From the NCBI GenBank assembly GCA_000149265.1, contig CH003364.1, positions 2,640,359 through 2,704,358 on the forward strand: a DNA stretch of 64,000 nucleotides, in the 5' to 3' direction. Under the pieces are notes generated by a model. That model searched no databases. It saw nothing but the letters and a program-made list of their open reading frames with translations, and was not told the DNA's origin. The stretch is from Ciona savignyi. Its lineage: Eukaryota; Chordata; Ascidiacea; Phlebobranchia; Cionidae. Below are positions 15,001 to 26,740 of this stretch, one piece after another (the stretch's first letter is position 1; every line of letters begins with the position of its first letter). A program made the position numbers and the translations under genes.

Positions 15001-18000
15001 ATGGAACACTTAGTTGTTCAGCCTTCGAAAGGTGAAGTGACGGAGATAATGAAGCTACAAAAATCAATTATCACTGTTGCACAATGTATTGTAGTTCTGT
15101 TTTATTTGCAGATGTCAGTCAGTCTGGAAGGCCACACCGTCCATGTGAGACACATTGAGGGAGATGTTGATGTCGCTTGTGACTTCACCAAGCAACTCTG
15201 CACTGTGGACGTGTCACCATACTACTTCGGTGCCACCGCTGGATTGGCCGGTACCTTCAACAACGAGCCGATGGATGACTTCACATCACCTGCACATCAG
15301 CTCCTCACTACCCCTGGACAACTCGCCACAGCCTGGGAGGTAAATTACCTCATCTGGAATGTTCTCCCTACACCATAGAGCATTACTAAAGAATTTGCTT
15401 ACCAGTGCTTCTCTTGTAATGTCTACTGGTTGTTAACTTTCAATATTATCTCTTATTCTTGTGATATGTATTTTTGACTTGACTTCAGTTATATCAAATT
15501 GTCATCTAAAATCATTCAGATTTTGGAAACAAATTACAAGCTTCCAGTTGCAGATTTTACTTGATTGATAATTGATACCTACAATTATGATCCACCATTT
15601 ACTAAATGTTTAAATTACTTTCTTGACCAGGCATCCAGCACCGAATGTGCACAGAACTCTGCAGCACCATCTGTACCGGAATGCAACAGCGCCACCCGGC
15701 AAGCAGTTTGCGAGGCAATCTTCAAGAGCAAGAACTCAGTCCATCGTGGCTGTTTCCCGTTGGTTGACCCAACTCCATTCATGGAGATGTGCATGGCTGA
15801 TATGTGCAATGAGGAAGACCAGGTAAATGTAATAAAAAAAACACTAATACTTTACTAGGAAAATCATACTGACTCGAAATATTCCTAAGTTTTTTAACAT
15901 TTCACCTGTGTTAAATAAAAATTTAATATACCATAGTGTTTTATTGTAATGTATTCTTTAGTGTGTCCGATTTTAAGGTGTTCTATAGTAAAATAGTTCA
16001 ATGGATTGATGTTACATATGATGCTTCCCTTTAGACCAAGAGTTGCGCTGCATCTGCCGCGTATGGCTACCGATGTGGATTGCTTGGAGCTTCATTCGGG
16101 CAACCCGACCACTGCATCACATGCACAGCAGCCAATGGAGATAGATTCGATGCAAGCTCATCAAACGTTGAAGCTGAGGTTACTGGAATTGATGTGGTGA
16201 TGGTTGTAGAAGAAGGACGATGTATGGGGTAAGTGGGTAGCTGCGTATTTGCGCATTGCATGTTTTAATACAATTATCCTAAATATTTTTGCCGTAAATA
16301 CAATTTTTCATGTTGTTAAAAAATTTCACTAGATTTCTGTTCTTACACACAGTCCTAACATTTTCGTTTGCAATGCAGACGCTCTGGCATCTCGAAGGCA
16401 TTCAAGAAGATCTTCAAGAAACTGTACGCTGGACTATCTGACTCTCGCATGCGAAACACCAGATACAGATTGGTTGGGTATGGTGGTTCTGGTGCAAACA
16501 ACGAACCACACTCCTACACCATCCGTAGCAAGCTATCAACTGTCAGAAAGGTAGATGTTTAACTGTTATCTGATTACCCTAAAATAGTAAATTTACAAAT
16601 TTTGTTTTCTGTAAACATAGAATTAAAATAATTTTAGGACAATTTTGGACCATTTCTTTACAAATGCACTTTCCATCATTTTAATATTCACTGAATAAAA
16701 GCAAACACCAAAATGAGATATACACGAAACTAACGACGAGGAAATGTTGTCAATTTAAAGTCCCAAGCAACTTGGTTTTTGTTCACACACAAAAGCAAAA
16801 CTTGTTTCCAAAATTCATCTCATTTTTAACCTTCCAGAACGACCTCCTTAAATCGCTCCGTAAATTGTCACTCTCAAGTGAAGCAATCCAAGTTGATCCG
16901 CTCGCTGCGATCTCGTACGCCTCGCAACTTTCGTTCCGCGCCGGAGCCAAGCCAGTCATCGTGCTCCTCTCATGCGATCAGTGTTCTTCCACTTCCAAAG
17001 TGAGTTGATTGTTGAGTTTTTGGTTTCCGCAGTGAAAACACGAAGCAGAACATTTATTGAATAATTGTAACGGAAAAAAAACAAATAAAGTCGTTAAAAC
17101 ACATCCATAATCGAATCAATTATTTACTTTTACATTTAGATGTTTTAGCCAAACCCAATATTTGGTTGATCATTTTTGTATCAATAAGTAATTTAAATAT
17201 ATTCGATCAACAGGTGTCCTACAGCAATGTTGAATGGCAACTGAGAGAACAAGGCATCACCTTGCATCATCTCACTCATAACAGCATTGAAGGAGCCAGA
17301 AAATCGGTAAGTTTGCTTCTCTAAAATTAAAACATCCATTAAACAAAAAAAATCTTATCAAAAAAGTACTTATAAAAAACGTCGTCCAAAAGTATCAAAA
17401 ACGTTGACCAATATTAATAAATAAAGGAAAATGTAAGTATCCAATAACTCAACAATAAGTAAAGTCACAAAGTTAAATAAAACATGAATTTCTTTCAATC
17501 GCTTACATTTTATGTTGTTTCCACAGATCTATGGTTTCGACGGCGAACACGTATACACGAGACAAGACAGAGCCGAGAGCCTTTCCATTGTGAAGCCGAA
17601 CAAACAAGATGTTTGCGTGCCACTTGCTACATCAACTGGTGGTTCTGTTTGGGATGCGTCATTCTTGGTGAGTCATTGAGGATCAATATGTAGTGTTGAT
17701 GATAAAATCTATGTTGCCTTTAGTAAGTTTGTTTTTAGTTTCCCACTTTTCACGGTAAAATAAATTGTTTTTAAATGTAATATTTTTTGTTCTTGGACCT
17801 TGAATATTACAGAGAGTTTTTTTTAAGGTTAAAGCAACATATTTTTAAAAAGTGTTTCTAACCACCTTATTTTTGCACCCGCAGACAAGCTCTGACTTCA
17901 GCAACAAGGTCGGAAATTACATTGGAACCCGCCACAGGCGCTCATCTCACACGTGCCAGTGCAAGCTTAACGCTGCAGGAATATCAACAGCCGTGTGCAC

Positions 18001-18004
18001 ATGA
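1..18004 (+). CDS. Large lipid transfer protein (apolipophorin / apoB / vitellogenin superfamily), 3' portion, 20 exons
   Basis: Secreted lipoprotein scaffold of the large lipid transfer protein family; by family knowledge it carries lipid in circulation. Exons I place: 1-153, 295-491, 640-822, 1005-1140, 1367-1477, 1631-1787, 1929-2005, 2157-2331, 2573-2750, 2986-14100, 14343-14519, 14611-14880, 15112-15339, 15631-15822, 16035-16228, 16379-16550, 16838-16999, 17214-17306, 17527-17667, 17885-18004 (TGA). All introns are GT-AG. About 4,740 residues are in view. The N-terminal lipid-binding module and start codon lie upstream of the window. Order: DUF1943/DUF1081-like beta-sheet region, a very long repetitive beta-rich region, a vWD domain (14611-15339), a Cys-rich stretch (15631-16228), then a degenerate vWA-like tail. 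The C-terminus has a basic RHRR site followed by Cys-rich CQCK. There is a frameshift near 13357-13360 and a second disruption at 10478-10607 that could be a small intron. Orthology (apolipophorin versus apoB-like) is not settled by what I can see. Confidence 0.88.
2986..14100 (+). other. Giant ~11.1 kb exon of the lipid transfer protein
   Basis: This exon opens after an AG acceptor (tag at 2983-2985) and closes at a GTAATA donor at 14101. It reads in one frame from 2986 to about 10478. It continues in a second frame to about 13357 and in a third to 14100. Composition is rich in Ser, Thr, Asn and alternating hydrophobics. Degenerate H-x-x-x-(I/V)P motifs recur, as expected for amphipathic beta-strands that wrap lipid. 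Flanking exons are intact with good splice sites, so the frame changes look like sequence errors or allele-specific lesions, not decay of the whole gene. Confidence 0.85.
8302..9160 (+). repeat. Tandem ~53-residue coding repeats inside the giant exon
   Basis: About six consecutive units begin near 8302, 8461, 8621, 8779, 8932 and 9104, spaced 153-172 bp. Each carries a (Y/L/V)-(I/V/L)-P-(R/E)-x-(I/V/L) motif, then an S-G-S or R-G-S turn. The better units continue with P-(L/V)-(S/N)-G, then a D-G-x-(E/Q)-R strand pair. The repeats are protein-level and diverged in DNA, so they are old. More degenerate versions extend on both sides through most of the exon. They probably correspond to repeated amphipathic beta-hairpins of the lipid-binding sheet. 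Confidence 0.7.
14611..15339 (+). other. vWD domain encoded by two exons
   Basis: Exon 14611-14880 encodes a start resembling F-x-T-F-D-x-R-x-Y-D-F, typical of von Willebrand factor type D domains. It contains a Cys in the S-A-C-A-T-T segment. Exon 15112-15339 encodes G-L-A-G-T-F-N-N-E-P-x-D-D-F, the family's characteristic calcium-binding-like loop. One Cys common in that loop is replaced by Ala. In apolipophorins and vitellogenins this domain sits close to the C-terminus, as here. Confidence 0.88.
16180..17667 (+). other. Degenerate vWA-like C-terminal domain of the lipid transfer protein
   Basis: The exon ending at 16228 finishes with D-V-V-M-V-V-E-E-G-R-C-M, which looks like a vWA first strand with a lost MIDAS motif (E-E-G-R-C where D-x-S-x-S is expected). 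Later exons encode R-L-V-G-Y-G-G followed by P-H-S-Y-T, F-R-A-G-A-K-P-V-I-V-L-L and a G-I-x-L-H-H-L strand, spaced as in a vWA fold. The assignment rests on pattern recognition only. Metal binding seems unlikely with the acidic-serine motif gone. Confidence 0.55.
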
Positions 18005-18470
18005 ACTACCGTGGAGATTTTACCTGGCACTAGTGTACATAAGCCCCGTTAATGGACATGGAACTTCTTTTACTTTTAGCAATAATTTAGCCTTGTTTGA
18101 AAAGCGTATTACAAACCGCGTGTGCCACTTATAATTGCCGTAATTTTCGTGTCTTGTCTTGTAACAAACCATTTCTTACACGTCGTTTGAATTCCGTGTA
18201 ACAACGGAACGTTTTGTAATCTTTGAATTACACTGTTTTATATTTGTTTGTCTTTGTCTTGTTTTGTTCAATTTCAGTGTGTCTCGTTTTGTCAATGAAC
18301 TGATTCATATAAAACACATCATATATTACCGCATATAACCCATGTTGAAATTATGAAACAATCTAAGCCCTATTGGAGCTTGGCAATACATGTGTATCAT
18401 CAAAATGTTTGTTTTCTGTTTGTTTTTTGTTCGTTTCAGGTTTTGTTCGTTTTTTTGCTGTGAACTTTTC

Positions 18471-18476
18471 AATAAA
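18471..18476 (+). terminator. Poly(A) signal AATAAA of the lipid transfer protein gene
   Basis: AATAAA lies 467 bp after the TGA stop at 18002-18004, at the end of a T-rich stretch free of reading frames. The segment 18005-18490 is best read as the 3' UTR. No other canonical hexamer is closer to the stop in this strand. Confidence 0.55.
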
Positions 18477-18490
18477 ATCAAACTAATGTA

Positions 18491-19383
18491 CTTACTCAAT
18501 ATATGAGCGTTCATGATATTTGTTGATAACTTAAATATTATGTGTGCAAGCTTAAAAAGAAATATTGAGACTCGATTAGATTTAAAACGGCTTCGTAAAC
18601 ACGCAGGTTTTCGCAGTATATATAATTAAGAATATTATATCGCATAATATTAGGACATAAACGCATATAAGATAAATAAGATCAAAATAATTAAGAATTA
18701 AAAGATTTTAGGCCTACTAACTTGACCCGAACTACTGATTTTCAATTTACGTCTATTCTTTCTGAGGACATTGTTTATAACAAGATTTTGGACGCGAATC
18801 TAACGACACCAGTCAAAAGTTCATTTTAATTAATGCCTTTCGTCAGCCCTTTACAAATCTAATTTTATAAACTTACTGAACCGAGTGAATGGGTCTTTTA
18901 TGGAAAGTTGTACGGTCGGTTAGCTTAATCTACAACGGCGTCGAAATTTACGGTGGTTGAAGCCGTTTACATCATGTTACATTAGCAAATGATCCAGATA
19001 AAACACTTCATCGGTTACATATGGCTGCTAGGCGTAAAGTTCTGCTTTTTCCTTTCACCTTGCACAAGCCATTTTACGCGAAATTTTACGCGAATTTTTA
19101 CATTAGTCTCCCCTATACTTTTAATACAAATACAGTCAATTAGGGATTTAAACTTACGAAAGCCTATTAATCGTCGTCATCAATGTACATTTTGCTTCCT
19201 AAAAAAGTATATTACGGACGTCTCAATTTTATTCAACAAACACCTTCAATACATTTAGGAACCCTTTGGCGGGCTCGAGGTAACTAGAAGGTTACCAGGG
19301 CGTTATCTGGCGAATTACAGCCTGATGACGAGTTTTAAATATCCCAAACAAAATAATAATACCAATAAAACCTTTTAGTTCGA
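18491..19383. other. Intergenic spacer between convergent genes
   Basis: AT-rich spacer between the 3' end of the lipid transfer protein gene (+) and the 3' end of carboxylesterase A (-). I see no coding signal, RNA gene or repeat I can support here. The short open frames are not conserved-looking. Confidence 0.6.
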
Positions 19384-19389
19384 TTTATT
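19384..19389 (-). terminator. Candidate poly(A) signal for carboxylesterase A
   Basis: TTTATT on the plus strand is AATAAA on the minus strand, only four bases past the stop codon (19394-19396). Carboxylesterase B has a comparable hexamer overlapping its own stop at about 26739-26744. Very short 3' UTRs would result; alternative downstream signals are possible. Confidence 0.35.
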
Positions 19390-19393
19390 TCAA

Positions 19394-22300
19394 TTAATTA
19401 TCTTGCATGGCCATGTTCAGGGTTTCAACAATTAGCCGACCAAAAATCTTGAATTCATAGCCAACGGTGTCCCAGAAAGAACAGTATTGATCAAGTGGTT
19501 CCTGTTCAATGCTTGGATAAGGCGCGTCCAACGCCGCACTGAGCCAGTCATCGGAACCAGTCGAAGATCCATCAATCGGGGCATCGTATGTTGGCCATTC
19601 AGCAAAACTACCGAGCTCGCTTTGAAGCCCGGCGTCCATTCCTTTATTCACATTGCCGCTATGCACGAAGTTGCCTAAAATTAAAAACTTCCTAGATTAC
19701 ATGTATCGGAAAAATGGGAACTAACCCAATGTTTTATAATGTATAAAACAAAAATGGTAGTCTCAGTCGTATTAAACACACTGCAATATCTGTTAACTCT
19801 ACAATGTGAAAGTGTGTGTTAAACAGGTAGCATTATAAAATCTCCAGCGTTTCCCCACCCTAAAGATTAGTATTCTATTCTTGTAAAACCACCAAAACAT
19901 TTGTGTAATAACCAAGTATAATGTATATGCGGCTTCTGGCGTTTATTAAGGCTGCTGTGTTTCTCGGTAAAACCTGTATCAATTTCCCCGTAATTATAAA
20001 AATTATTTAAAATTTAGGTTTGTATAGCTTAAATAATTCGGAAACAAATAAAAGGTACTAAAATAAATGAAATAAGTTACCGATATAATTGGTCCATGCA
20101 TTGACATAAGGAATTTCGTCCTCTGTGTAGGTTTGTCCAACATTAGGGCCTGTTCTCCAAACATAACTTAACTCGGATGAGTGGTATGCGTATCCACAGA
20201 GATTCTGTAATTATACTTCAAATTACTGGAATCCAATAATCTGCCACATAGGCTATATTAAACGACTTGTTACGTAACCAATTCCGCACAGAAGAAAAAA
20301 ATTAGATGAACTCATAACAGAATAATTGGAACATAAATCCGTGATCTATATTTTTTAATATAGCAGTTATACATGAATATTAAAAGCTCTACAGTGAAAT
20401 TAAATGAATCGTCCAAGATTCATTAGGCCTAATGAATTTAATGCAACCGTACCCACAACCAGACTGCGAGCATGGGGTACTATAACAATTAGACCAATCT
20501 ATGTTGCAATAACGCCGTTTGTTTTCTCAGTTATTTCTTTAACCTAAATATACTTTCCTACCTTAAGAGGTCCCAACAATGTAGGACAATCTGGCCCAGT
20601 AAGTGGATGGTAGTTAGTGAAATAAAACACGTTCTTCAGGGCATCTTTTGTAGCAGCTGCACCTCTAGCTACGTATCTTGACGAACAGGTGAACGCGTAG
20701 TGTGTAAGCATGTCTCCATAAGCATCCCTGGTTAAAATCGTCAACGGTTATAAAAAGAGTCGATTACTTGATGCCTAAGCGTCAGGCAAGAGTTCAGGTA
20801 TAAATCGGATCGGAATAACTGCTCTGTTTTTTTAAATGGATATTGCAATTCAGCATAATGAAGTATGGTATCCGGAACCGATTCTTTTTTAATTTTCGTT
20901 GTGGTATTGCGGTATTGTCCGCCTAAATTGTGTCAAAAATTCACTTCTCTAATGACGTCTTAACTGTTAAGACTTGTTTTATACAAAATCATTACATATG
21001 TGTGTTTCTAACAGCCGTCGTTTTATAAAGCAAAAACGTTGCAAGCCCTTGTAATTGGTCCAACGGTAGCTCGTTAATAAAGAGGCCTGAAAAACCTTAG
21101 GAAATCTTACAACATCCTGATGGCAGAATACCACTAAGCTTAATTTTAATGTTGTTACGACTTGCCCTTCACAGCAATAACAATATTTTCTCCGTATTAA
21201 CCTGAAATCTGTTTGACTTGGATCAGGAGCGTACAATTGAATAACACTGTCAGATATGCCCGGCCACATTTTCACACACATCTGTACGAATCTCTGTAAT
21301 GAAATTACTTTACTGTTTGTATATAGTATATAGAAATCTATATTTATGTATATAAAATTATTCGGGACAAAATAAAACATCCTGGCAATGTTGTGATGTC
21401 ACTATGTTAATTGTAATGATAAGCTATAAGCAACATGAAGCGTATAGTGTCCGATTTTTACTTACATCATAGGAAAGAGCGATCGGTATCATACCAGAAA
21501 CCAGGTAGAGTTCTTGGCTGTCCGTTCCAATAACCACATTCTTATCCGTGTGCCAGTTTCCTTCCTGTACATTCAATGGTTAACGGAGGCTGACTGATTG
21601 GTGGGGTTGGTGGGTCGACTTAACATTGTTGGATCGAAACTGGTCATAAGCGGTTGTGTTCACGAACAAAAAAAACTTGGCGGTGATCGCCTTGGCTCCG
21701 TAAATTAATGTGGTTTACCAAAACTGAAGGGCCTCTAATACAACACACTACAACAGCTCCGGTAATCCGACGGTGGGCGCGAGATTATCTGACGATTGCA
21801 CGTAAAAAAAACGTTCCCTTAAGTATTCTTGAGGTAACCTGACGACTGCCCTTGTGTCAATTCTTCAACGTTTTCCAATTCACTGAAAAAAAAACTCTCA
21901 AATATCCTATTTATTTTATTATGGATGAGTTATATTGGCGGTTTCACTTACGGTAAAAGACTTGGATTGCTGTTCGGTAAATTCCACCCCATCTATTACT
22001 GGAGCAAATGGTTCAATGAAACCATAGAAATCACCGTTTATCATGTTACCCATCATCACCATCACGAATGCGCGCTTTATTTCCTCCGCCGATTTTTGGC
22101 TGGAGAATAAACAGAATTGGGGATTTTATTGGAACATTTATCGAGTTAGTTTTATTGCGTAAGATAACCTGTTAAAAATGATGGTTATGGTTATGCGGAA
22201 TACACAATAGTCCTTATGCTTTATATTTTGTAAATAAATTCCAAGGTCCATGATTTATATCAAGTGAGACAATTGTCTTACGTCAAGCAGTTGAAGCTTC

Positions 22301-24852
22301 CAGTCAAACATCCGGCACGTTTTGCAAGTCTTGTGCCGAGTTCCTGTGCCTCTGCTGCCGTTTTGAAAGTGAATGAGACCGGGTTACTTTGCATGATGGC
22401 ATTTGCAAAGAGCGGTGCACTAACAGAAGAAATTAAATGCAATCCAACAGTTTGTGCACCAGCACTCTCGCCGAAGATCGTCACCTACAACATAGGGGGA
22501 TAGGATATTCATCTTAATCCCCGTGAATGGGAAAACCAAGGGGGTTATCTCACGGGCAATCGTCAGATCGCCTCGCGCCATCGTCGGGTTACCGGAGCTA
22601 TTGCAGTGTGTTGAATATGATAGACACGTTCCTTCAATTTAGTAGAACCCATTAATCCGCTGGGTTCAGGCAACGTCCGTAAAGTTCCTTGCCCAAGGAC
22701 ACAACCGACTAGCTAGCGACCAGTTTCGCACCTGCAACCTTTCGATTGAAAGGCGACGCACTTAACCGCTAGACCAACCGGGCGGACAACATAAATAGAA
22801 TCACAACATGATGCACGGCGTGATATGCATGTTTGAATTCCGACGTTCGAAACAGACTAAATTTGTTTGACTGACTTTCAGGAAGTTCAAGTCTGAGTTT
22901 ACAAATTTATATATTTCCCTATTTTTTAGTATTGGTTTACGTGTTTAAGTCGTTATCCTACCTGTTGTTTGTTTCCTCCAAAAGCTGCAATGTTGTCCTG
23001 TACCCATTGTAGCGCCACCTGCTGGTCATGGAAGCCCATATTTCCGGGCGCCGACGACAAACCCGTGGACATGGAGAGAAAGCCGAAAGGCACTGGAAAA
23101 TATTTAACTTTTTATACAACTTGAGATGTGCTTGGTGAAAACAGTACAATCGTGTTAATTAAGAATATCTATATAAACCATACTTCTATAAAAACGTATT
23201 GGCTTGAATATTCTAGTTACTCCCAAGTTATCATATTTAAATTTAAATAGTCAAAATTCAAGATATTTTGGTGATACTATAATACTTAGCTGCATGATTG
23301 TATTTACAGTTGGGCCATGAATTTATAGTTTAGCTACAGTAAAACGTGGGAGCGAAACCATATGATAGTGTTCCGATGATGACCTCACTAATATAGTAAA
23401 TACTACACTATTTGTTTAGCGTGGTGCGAGATCCAAATATAGTTGGTTATTTTGCACCATGTGCATAAAATTGCGTTTCTGAATTTAAATACGACTTTGT
23501 GCCACATTTTTAAATCAATCTTCTTACTGGAAACAAGTATTAGTTTAGTTTAGTTTTTTACAATGAAAACGCGAACAATAAAAGATTCGAAACGGAAATA
23601 AAATAATTGTAATAACAGGTAATTTACTATATGCCCCAGTAACTGTTATATTTATGTCCCTTGTTTTAAGTTCATTATAACAGACGAATGGCTTTAAAGT
23701 CGCAACTCTTTGACTGGCGGATATTTTTCAATAAATAATGTCCAAACCACATGTGCCTAATAAGTGCCAGAACTGGATTATTTTTAATCCAAATGGAAAC
23801 TATGTCGGAAACTTGCTCACTAACTGTATCTGTAGTTCAAGGTGACAACGATTGCTTCGGTTTTCTCGGCCATAAATTGACCATCATACAATGGTGCAAG
23901 ACCAGCTCCAAACCAAAAAGCACCGCCATGAAACCAAACAAGAACTGGTAAATCAGCTTTGGGTGGGTTAGTAGGGTCGGATAAATCAACGTTCTTCGGA
24001 ACGTAAACGTTTAGGTAAAGGCAGTCTTCTGACTCCTGTTAAAAATGTTATGCAATTTTCACTTAATTTAAGCTATTTTTTTCACAAACTACGATAAGTT
24101 TTAACCAATGTTTGGAACTTTGTAAACTGTAAAAGTTATGAAAAAACATTTCGTTGGTGGACATTTAATCCAACCCACAATGATTTTAACTCCGGTATAG
24201 TTTACACCATAGACGTATCGCTTTCATAATAAGCCAACATCCAATTTAACTTACAAACTCTGCACATTGCCCAATTGAGCACATAAGTCGCATACCGATG
24301 CAACCAACGCCAGTGTTATTTGTGGCGTAGATGTCTCCATGGTAACCAATTGCAACCGGGTCCTGGAATCTCAAACCTCCAACAGGAGGCTGAGCGTACG
24401 GGATGCTAGGGAAAATATTTACATCTTATCTACAGTGATAGCAATATTACTGATTAAATAATACACATCAAAACGGGCGTTCAAGTAGTCTAAAACACGA
24501 TTGGATCTTTGTGTATGGAAAAATGCCCTATGACATGATAATCGTCAGATTTAATAAACGCTCCTCCCATCCATTCTTTAAGTGTCAATGAACATAGTTA
24601 AAACCTTTTAATCAACAGATAATAAAAAATATTCTGCTGTACGTTAAAGGGCACTGTTGCGTCTATAAAATAGTACAATGTTTTGTATCGAAATTTTTAG
24701 AAAATTGTTTGTATATACCTGTAGAATACACTCCCATCTGTTTCGCTGGAACCAAACAAATGTCCGTTGTTGGTTTTTACAACCGGATCACAAATTGCAA
24801 ATCCAAACAAGCATACGGCGAAATAAAGGACAACTGTTATCCCCCTCACCAT
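19394..24852 (-). CDS. Secreted type-B carboxylesterase A, 11 exons, 579 aa
   Basis: Alpha/beta-hydrolase of the carboxylesterase/cholinesterase family; hydrolyses carboxylic esters, exact substrate unknown. Exons in transcript order: 24852-24719, 24405-24255, 24035-23825, 23092-22962, 22484-22282, 22099-21952, 21564-21466, 21293-21202, 20727-20562, 20204-20081, 19674-19394. They sum to 1,740 bp with matching phases. The start ATG gives a hydrophobic signal peptide of about 20 residues ending F-A-I-C. Seen in order: [18 protein letters not shown], oxyanion-hole H-G-G-A-F, nucleophile G-E-S-A-G (Ser216), acid Glu344 in D-S-Q-E-L, His453 in Y-H-S-S-E-L. All triad members are present, so activity is likely. 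Glu344 is followed by Leu; copy B has Gly there. Intron 3 uses a GTTAGT donor. Tandem partner of the gene at 26741-31899, with identical exon structure. No GPI or membrane tail is visible, so secretion is inferred. Confidence 0.9.
21590..21860 (+). mobile_element. Degraded tRNA-derived SINE in intron 6 of carboxylesterase A
   Basis: The segment resembles the SINE at 22500-22785 on the opposite strand. It has a tRNA-like head with a degenerate B box (gttggatcgaaactggt), then the body block containing ccgacggtgggcgcgag and a tctgacgattgc motif. It is well decayed. The paralogous intron of carboxylesterase B keeps a matching head at 28215-28290, so this insertion may predate the gene duplication. 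Confidence 0.6.
22500..22785 (-). mobile_element. Full-length tRNA-derived SINE
   Basis: Read on the minus strand it opens with CCGCCCGGTTGGTCTAGCGG, a tRNA-like A-box region. It continues with a B-box-like GGTTGCAGGTGCGAAAC. The body holds CCCAGCGGATTAATGGGTTC, CCCGACGATGG and GATCTGACGATTGCCCGTG, and the tail is rich in TATCC. It sits in intron 4 of carboxylesterase A; the short equivalent intron in copy B (29010-29156) lacks it. This is the best-preserved copy of the family in the window. Others are at 31458-31726, 33285-33460 and 36440-37105. Confidence 0.8.
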
Positions 24853-26740
24853 TTTGGCTTATTGTACAGATCTATCTTGTTAGAAATATTAATTGTAATT
24901 ATAAGAGTACTCTTCTACTAAAACTGAAAAAACGTTTCAAATATTGGGTGCAAGGTAATCTGTAGATTCGGTACTTCGCTTTAATCTTTCGTATTCAAAA
25001 ATTCAATTTTCAGTGTCCGTCTATTTTGGCCATTTTCCCTTCCCTTAATATCTATAGAAAAAAAGTTTGTGCACTATATCGTCTACATAGGCGATTCAGC
25101 GACAGTTACACGTTGGTTTTCTGTACATATCAAGTTGGCTTAACGCCCAACGCAGTAATATAACTAACATTAGCGAGCGCAGCAACCACCGTGGAACTTC
25201 CACCTGCTGCTTACATATATAAACAGCATCACCAATGACTTCGTGGAAAGTTTGTCAGCTTTGAGCTCAATATCCTATCAGTTAGCATGTTGTTCTCTTT
25301 ATTAGTCTTCCGCGGGCGAAGAAAGGTTGAATATAGCCTTTCGCGCGTGTCCTTGAGTTTAGCAATTAATTGGAATATGGCAAATGTACAGATATATTCT
25401 GCATTCTAAACATATTTTTCCATTTTCACGGCAAACAGTCAAGCCAGAAATAATGGGAGTAACCCCCGTCAGCAATTCATTTCGAGTTTTTTCTCGACTG
25501 AAGGATTGTTATGATACGAACATTCGTCATACCTCGTACTCACCGTCGGTATATTGGAGGTACTACAGTAGGTTGTGTATAATTGAAAAGTGTACGGCAG
25601 AAAATAATAAATATACGATGGACTCGAAGGCGATTACCCTTTTAAAGTGTGATATTATATCTAAAATAAATATATTCACTTACCTGACTTTTCTACTTTT
25701 ATTCACGTTAACCGAACAATGGTTTTAGGGCACACAGATAAGAAACGGGAACTCTATATTCTGCTCTATAGTATTTTTCCTATAATTTAGTACTTTCATT
25801 GCCACGAATCGGATGACGTTCTAAAATGGCAAGGTGTACTATCGAGTCTTCCATATGGACACCCATGGTATACACAATGTAAAAACTGCAATAAGGAAGC
25901 TTATGGTTGTAGACCATTGCGCTTGCACGTATTAATCGTCTATCTATACATTAGTTACATCTAGGGATAAACCTAACTCAATTATATTGTACTTTCATAG
26001 AACTCTATTGTCTTGGTAAGTTTAATAATCGATGTATTTTATTCGAACAACGATTCGGGTAAATATGGTATAGTTTTTAATTCTAAGAATGTTTATCAGA
26101 ATTTTCACTTTTTTATTGCATAAACGCCAAACCAGCAGTATCAAACATATAATACACCTACTGGAAATATATGTTGCACATTTGTGATGGTAGGACGTGA
26201 AGTTTAAGGTGAACGGAAGCTGATTCGTAAAATTATATGCCAACAACAAGAAATTAAATAGCTCACAACAAATATGGTTGCATGCCAATTAATACCGGTA
26301 GGTAATTATAACACATAAAATATGAATCGTTTATTTATTTAAACTAGAACTTTTACTGAGATCCCTTTAAGAATAAGATATAAACATTTTTTAATTGGTT
26401 TCACACAAGGTCAGTTTTTGACAAATAGTGTTTGGCATTCCAACGGCAATGCCACGTAGATAAAATTCGTCACTGTTCAATCAAAAGAACAGGGTAAATA
26501 GGGATGTCCTTTTGATTATTTTTAGGAACTGTTCTCTTTTTGTTTACACTAAAACAACGTGTTTTAATAAACCATTTACAGCTACTCCCAAGAACTGCAT
26601 TTTGTGGGTAACGGCGAATGTCACATGTGATGAAAGTGTTGCTCATGCGTGACCTGAACATGTAGACATATAGAAACGAACAAGTACTAGGGTACATATG
26701 TCTGTTAAAATGAATGACAATATTATGAAAGTTTTCACTT
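24853..26740. other. Intergenic region between the two carboxylesterases
   Basis: This holds the upstream region of carboxylesterase A and the 3' flank of carboxylesterase B. A TATATAAA-like stretch lies near 25215-25225. It could be a core promoter element for either strand, but its distance (about 360 bp) from the copy A ATG makes this uncertain. I see no conserved coding sequence or recognisable repeat. Confidence 0.5.
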
